DNA of 64,000 bases from Mumia flava (lineage in GTDB: Bacteria > Actinomycetota > Actinomycetes > Propionibacteriales > Nocardioidaceae). This document shows, in pieces, positions 62,050-64,000 of the stretch. A program made the position numbers and the translations under genes. The stretch lies in NCBI RefSeq assembly GCF_002797495.1, contig NZ_PGEZ01000002.1:682001-746000 (forward strand). The letters run 5' to 3'. Below the pieces are notes generated by a model. The model was not told where the DNA came from. It saw nothing but the letters and a program-made list of their open reading frames with translations, and did not search any database. Numbering within the stretch: the first letter of the stretch is position 1; every line of letters begins with the position of its first letter.

Positions 62050-63297
62050 ATGAAGCTGACACGACTGGCGGCCCTGGGCGTGGCCTCGGCGCTCGCCCTG
62101 ACCGCGTGCGGCGGTTCGGACTCCGACGACACCGCGTCGGACACCCCGCCGGAGACCATGAAGCTCTGGCTCGCGGGCGAGACCGACACGCCCGAGGAGC
62201 TCGTCAACTGGCTCGAGAGCACCTACGAGGCTGACCACGAGGGCACCGACCTCGAGATCCAGCAGATCGACTGGGGCGAGCTCATCCCGCGTCTCCAGAC
62301 CGCGCTGTCGAGCGAGGACCAGACCCCGGACGTGTTCGAGGTCGGCAACACCCAGTCGCCCACCTTCACCGCGGCCGGCGCCTTCACCGACCTGAGCGAC
62401 AAGATGGACGAGCTCGGCGACAACATCGGCCCGGAGGGCTTCCTCGAGGCCGGTGCGTACGAGGGCGCGCAGTACGCGGTCCCGTACTACTGGGGCTCGC
62501 GCTACGTGTTCTTCAGCAAGAAGGCCTTCACCGACGCCGGGATCGAGGTCCCGACCACGCTCGAGGAGTTCAGCACCGCCGCCGCGGCGCTGAAGAAGCA
62601 GGGCAACAAGGACTACTCGGGCTTCTGGCGTCCCGGCCAGGACTGGCGCAACGGCATCTCCTGGATGTTCGCCAACGGCGGCGACATCGCCACTCTCGAC
62701 GGTGACACCTGGACCGGTCAGCTCTCGTCGGAGGGCTCGGTCGCCGGCCTCGAGCAGTGGCAGGCGCTCGGCGACACGACGACCGCTCCGGTCGACGGTC
62801 TCGACTCCGAGGCGTGGGTGCCCTTCAACAACGGCGAGGCCGCCATGTTCATGGCGCCGAGCTGGGCCCGCTGGAGCGTCGAGGAGAAGCTCGCCGACGA
62901 CCTGGGCGCGCTCGCGCTGCCCGGTGTCGACGGTGACGCCGCCCCGGTGTTCGCCGGCGGCTCCAACATCGGCATCTCGGCCAAGTCCCCGAACCAGGAC
63001 GAGGCCTTCGAGCTCCTGCAGCTGATCTACAGCGACGAGTACCAGCAGATGCTCGCCGAGAACGGCCTCGGCCCGGCCAACTCGGACTTCACCTCGGCGA
63101 TGGGTGACGACGAGTTCGCGCAGGCCGCGATCGCCGCGGCCTCCAACGCCAAGCTGACGCCCGCGTCGCCGGCGTGGACCGACATCGAGACCTCCGGTCT
63201 GATGGAGGAGTTCTTCGGCAAGATCGCCGCCGGTGGCGACGTCGCCGCGCTCGCTGCCGAGTACGACGAGAAGCTCGAGGCCGCTCTCAACGGCTGA
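62050..63297 (+). CDS. ABC sugar-binding lipoprotein (family 1)
   Basis: This 415-aa solute-binding protein has a lipoprotein signal peptide ending in LTAC, with Cys20 as anchor. The mature part includes ELVNWLESTYEADHEGTDLE, LIPRLQTALSSEDQTPDVFE and FNNGEAAMFMAPSWARWSVE, typical of carbohydrate-binding proteins of the MalE/UgpB type. I chose the ATG at 62050 (GAGAGGGA site upstream), which gives a proper signal peptide. It is followed by two strong hairpins and a permease gene, and preceded by the ROK regulator. The sugar is unknown. Confidence 0.94.
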   Translation: MKLTRLAALGVASALALTACGGSDSDDTASDTPPETMKLWLAGETDTPEELVNWLESTYEADHEGTDLEIQQIDWGELIPRLQTALSSEDQTPDVFEVGNTQSPTFTAAGAFTDLSDKMDELGDNIGPEGFLEAGAYEGAQYAVPYYWGSRYVFFSKKAFTDAGIEVPTTLEEFSTAAAALKKQGNKDYSGFWRPGQDWRNGISWMFANGGDIATLDGDTWTGQLSSEGSVAGLEQWQALGDTTTAPVDGLDSEAWVPFNNGEAAMFMAPSWARWSVEEKLADDLGALALPGVDGDAAPVFAGGSNIGISAKSPNQDEAFELLQLIYSDEYQQMLAENGLGPANSDFTSAMGDDEFAQAAIAAASNAKLTPASPAWTDIETSGLMEEFFGKIAAGGDVAALAAEYDEKLEAALNG

Positions 63298-63306
63298 TCG
63301 AGGCTC

Positions 63307-63346
63307 GGGTCTGCCGGCCCGCACGTGATGGCCGGCCGGCAGACCC
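63307..63346 (+). terminator. First hairpin after the sugar-binding protein gene
   Basis: GGGTCTGCCGGCC (63307-63319) and GGCCGGCAGACCC (63334-63346) form a perfect 13-bp stem with a 14-base loop, ten bases after the stop. There is no T-run. It probably stabilises the binding-protein message or stops part of transcription. Confidence 0.7.
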
Positions 63347-63354
63347 GTCCCACC

Positions 63355-63395
63355 GTGGGGCCCGTCGTACGCCCCCCGAGAACGACGGGCCCCAC
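63355..63395 (+). terminator. Second hairpin before the permease gene
   Basis: GTGGGGCCCGTCGT (63355-63368) and ACGACGGGCCCCAC (63382-63395) form a perfect 14-bp stem with a 13-base loop. A pyrimidine-rich stretch follows (CCCTTCCCTTCC). Together with the first hairpin it should lower permease expression relative to the binding protein. Confidence 0.72.
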
Positions 63396-63466
63396 CCCTT
63401 CCCTTCCTCGCTCACGGAGCCTGCTCGGGCCGTTCCGACGAGCGCACTGACCACGACAGGTGCACG

Positions 63467-64000
63467 ATGTCCCAGGCGATGACTGACGACGGAGCCGTGC
63501 GCGCCCCGCAGCAGCCGGCGGCCACGACGGCCGGTCCCGACCGCGGCGGGAAGCGCCGCACGCGACGTCGGCCCGGCGGCTACCTGCTGCTGATCCCCAC
63601 CCTCGCCGTCCTGATCCTCGGCCTCGGCTACCCGCTGGTGCGCCAGGTCATGATGTCGTTCCAGGAGTTCGGCCTCGCCCAGCAGTTCGGCACCGCCGAT
63701 CCCGGGTGGATCGGCCTCGGCAACTACGTCGAGATCCTCACCGACCCGACGACGTGGGCCGTGATCGTCCGCTCGGTCGTCTTCTGCTTCGTGTGCGCGT
63801 TCGTCACCATGACGATCGGCATGGCGGTCGCGCTGCTGATGCGGCAGGTCTCGACGGCCGCCCGCATCATCCTCCAGGTCTCGATGCTCGCCGCGTGGGC
63901 GACGCCGCTGATCGCGAGCCTCACGGTCTGGAACTGGCTGTTCGACCAGCGGTACGGGGTCGTGAACTGGCTCCTCGTCAAGGTCGGCTTCGAGCGGTTC
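63467..64000 (+). CDS. ABC sugar transporter permease (3' end outside window)
   Basis: The first 178 codons of a MalF-like permease are present. After a basic, Arg/Pro-rich N-terminus the first span reads YLLLIPTLAVLILGLGYPLV, followed by VRQVMMSFQEFGLAQQFG and WIGLGNYVEILTDPTTWAVI, the usual entry into the permease core. Two further spans are visible (SVVFCFVCAFVTMTIGMAVA; MLAAWATPLIASLTVWNWLF). The ATG at 63467 is used; an ATG four codons later is possible. It belongs with the binding protein upstream under ROK control, and a second permease probably follows beyond the window. Confidence 0.92.
   Translation, partial: MSQAMTDDGAVRAPQQPAATTAGPDRGGKRRTRRRPGGYLLLIPTLAVLILGLGYPLVRQVMMSFQEFGLAQQFGTADPGWIGLGNYVEILTDPTTWAVIVRSVVFCFVCAFVTMTIGMAVALLMRQVSTAARIILQVSMLAAWATPLIASLTVWNWLFDQRYGVVNWLLVKVGFERF

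Noticed and set aside
1-64000. tRNA, rRNA, CRISPR arrays, insertion sequences, integrases
   Set aside because: I looked for cloverleaf-like arms and CCA-type ends, regularly spaced repeats with unique spacers, and transposase or integrase motifs, and found nothing convincing. A tRNAscan or Infernal run could still find a small RNA.

Overview
The window looks like chromosomal DNA of a high-GC actinobacterium. Gene content and order point to the Propionibacteriales, most likely Nocardioides or a relative; this is an inference from synteny, not a database match. The evidence is GC-rich coding with many GTG and some TTG starts, GTGA/ATGA stop-start overlaps, candidate leaderless promoters, and the run folC-DUF4233-ndk ... 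mreBCD-mrdA-rodA-radical SAM pair-rne-rplU-rpmA-obgE-proB-proA-nadD-rsfS.

Layout. (1) 1-19256, minus strand: a conserved housekeeping run. It holds ribosome silencing factor (partial), NadD, a 49-aa membrane protein, ProA, a small unknown protein, ProB, ObgE, ribosomal proteins L27 and L21, RNase E/G, the TIGR03936/TIGR03960 radical-SAM pair with an MFS gene between them, and the elongasome set RodA, PBP2, MreD, MreC, MreB. (2) 19345-25631, minus: a sugar cassette with a LacI regulator, a GH13 alpha-glucosidase, a binding protein and two permeases. LacI and the glucosidase share an upstream motif. (3) 25825-28661, minus: TetR, Ndk, DUF4233 and FolC. On the plus strand follow an MMPL transporter and ValS (28767-33554). 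(4) 33643-38465: a DUF985 cupin and a saccharopine-dehydrogenase-like enzyme on the minus strand, then a plus-strand unit of two duplicated membrane TPR proteins and a Cdc48-like AAA ATPase.

(5) 38524-51600 is the accessory region of most interest: a type I restriction-modification island. One minus-strand operon encodes a methylase-like protein with decayed catalytic motifs fused to a specificity-subunit-like tail, then HsdM, HsdS and a GIY-YIG/DUF4357 protein. hsdR lies about 4 kb further on, behind two divergent cassettes of HTH, ImmA/IrrE peptidase and PIN-like genes (one PIN-like gene is frameshifted) and a lone HTH gene. A closely matching 18-bp palindrome lies 65-75 bp upstream of both hsdR and the first gene of the M/S operon, which suggests joint control of the two halves.

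(6) 51812-55579: a lipoprotein, a small membrane-anchored protein, a large membrane-anchored protein ending in a GH-E type nuclease domain (predicted toxin), and a four-cysteine-free-form small membrane protein of unknown role. (7) 55708-60250, minus: a thioesterase, a tandem repeat, SMC and a small coiled-coil protein. (8) 60758-64000, plus: a second sugar system with a ROK regulator, a binding protein, two strong hairpins and a permease cut by the window edge.

No tRNA, rRNA, CRISPR array, transposase or integrase was recognised.
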